Assembly (NCBI GenBank): GCA_964589625.1
Contig: CAZPSH010000009.1
Location: 1-64,000 of the forward strand
Reading direction: 5' to 3'
From: JBFLVU01 sp964589625
Lineage (GTDB): Bacteria; Acidobacteriota; UBA4820; DSQY01
DNA length: 64,000 bases
Position 1 is the stretch's first letter, and every line of letters starts with the position of its first letter. Positions 63,167 to 64,000 of this stretch are shown here, one piece after another. Position numbers and translations under genes: made by a program. Under the pieces are notes generated by a model. The model ran no database searches, was not told where the DNA came from, and saw nothing but the letters and a program-made list of their open reading frames with translations.

Positions 63167-64000
63167 TCAGTCGCCACAGGCGGAGGGCTTCAGGCCCTCC
63201 CCCAGGACGAACCGCTCGAAGCGGACGACCTTCATCTTTCCGCCGGTCTTGGCCTTGAGGTAGTCCTGCACCTTGACCGCCGTGTCCTTGATAAAGGCCT
63301 GCTCGAGGAGGCAGTTCTCCTCGTAGAACTTGTTCATCTTGCCGTCCACGATCTTGTCGACGATGGACTCGGGTTTGCCCTGGGCCAGCACCTGGGAACG
63401 GTAGATCTCCCGTTCGCCCTCGAGCACGCTCGCCGTGACCTCCTGCCGCGAAACGAACCGGGGCGCAGAGGCCGCCACTTGCATGCACAGGTCCTTGGCG
63501 GCCTCCTCCGTGTCCAAAGCACCGTCATCCAACGCGAGTTGCATCAGGACACCGATCTTGCCTCCGGCGTGGATGTACGTGGCCACCCTGTCGCCCTCGT
63601 AGCGGACGAATCGGCGGAACTGGATGTTCTCTCCCAGCTTCGCGACCTTGCCCACGATGGCGTCCCTCACTTTGGAGGCGCCGTCCAGGAGGTACGGCTG
63701 GTCGAGGAGGGCCTCCGGCCCGGCGGGGGCGTTCTCCGCCACCTGGCGCGAAAGGGCCGCGGCGATCTCCATGAAATCGTCTGTGTTGGCAACGAAATCG
63801 GTCTCGCAGTTGATCTCCACGAGAGATCCGACCTTGGACCCGGGGGCGATGTACGAGGTCACGCGCCCTTCGGAGGCCGCGCGGGCGCTCTTCTTCTCGG
63901 CCGTGGCCATGCCCTTCTTGCGGAGGACCTTGACGGCCTCCTCCATGTCGCCGCCGGCCTCCTCGAGGGCGCGCTTGCAGTCCATCATGCCGACGCCGGT
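63167..64000 (-). CDS. tsf: Elongation factor Ts, 5' partial
   Basis: Guanine-nucleotide exchange factor of EF-Tu. The frame continues past the ATG at 63988 to the window edge, giving TGVGMMDCKRALEEAGGD, which is the conserved interior of EF-Ts; about 15-20 N-terminal residues lie outside. NCETDFVANTDDF, the other EF-Ts signature, is present. It ends GLKPSACGD. rpsB would be expected just upstream, outside the window. Confidence 0.96.
   Translation of the reverse strand, partial: TGVGMMDCKRALEEAGGDMEEAVKVLRKKGMATAEKKSARAASEGRVTSYIAPGSKVGSLVEINCETDFVANTDDFMEIAAALSRQVAENAPAGPEALLDQPYLLDGASKVRDAIVGKVAKLGENIQFRRFVRYEGDRVATYIHAGGKIGVLMQLALDDGALDTEEAAKDLCMQVAASAPRFVSRQEVTASVLEGEREIYRSQVLAQGKPESIVDKIVDGKMNKFYEENCLLEQAFIKDTAVKVQDYLKAKTGGKMKVVRFERFVLGEGLKPSACGD

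Overview
The window comes from a high-GC bacterium with a Gram-negative (diderm) envelope: it encodes a TolC-type outer-membrane channel, a DUF3373 outer-membrane barrel and a meso-diaminopimelate-type MurE. A 2-hydroxyacyl-CoA dehydratase-type enzyme with its Fe-S activase and an octaheme cytochrome point to anaerobic or facultatively anaerobic life. No rRNA or marker gene settles the taxonomy. An Acidobacteriota-like (Holophagae-type) origin is a guess. Genes are densely packed, many junctions overlap by 4 nt (ATGA/GTGA), and Shine-Dalgarno sites are strong.

Layout. 1-2.7 kb: 3' part of a beta-class DNA methyltransferase, cut by the window edge, with a lower-GC central recognition region. 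2.9-11.6 kb: glnS, an alpha/beta hydrolase, two PH-domain membrane proteins, an unknown membrane-anchored protein, an APC-family permease and a secreted M3 oligoendopeptidase. 11.8-17.4 kb (minus strand): a six-gene operon joining three glycerophospholipid enzymes (CDP-alcohol phosphatidyltransferase, CdsA-like, PlsC-like) to two 2-hydroxyacyl-CoA dehydratase-type subunits and their ASKHA activase. This is the most unusual locus here; a role in ether-lipid (plasmalogen-like) or other reductive lipid modification is proposed as a hypothesis.

17.5-34.4 kb (plus strand): a complete, tightly coupled dcw cluster (mraZ rsmH ftsL ftsI murE murF mraY murD ftsW murG murC murB ftsQ ftsA ftsZ, without ddl). 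It starts at a consensus promoter with three MraZ boxes and ends in a strong intrinsic terminator. 34.5-43.4 kb: DUF169 protein, a large PAS/GAF/HD-GYP protein, bipA, a stand-alone MshEN/GspE-N domain protein, a truncated transglutaminase-like gene, ispH and a single-domain response regulator. 43.5-49.1 kb: TolC, YIP1-family protein, MacA-like adaptor, LolD/MacB-like ATPase and MacB-like permease, forming a tripartite export operon.

49.1-56.2 kb: a repeat-bearing spacer, a nitronate monooxygenase-like protein, a hydrolase, gltX, a decayed S46 peptidase remnant, rimI, purC and a secreted HELAH metalloprotease-like protein. 56.3-59.9 kb: a redox cluster (monoheme cytochrome c, DUF3373 barrel, octaheme OTR-like cytochrome). 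59.9-60.5 kb: a noncoding spacer sharing a 13-base repeat with the 49-kb spacer. 60.5-64 kb: ispF, ispD, frr, pyrH and the 3' part of tsf, with a palindromic terminator between tsf and pyrH.
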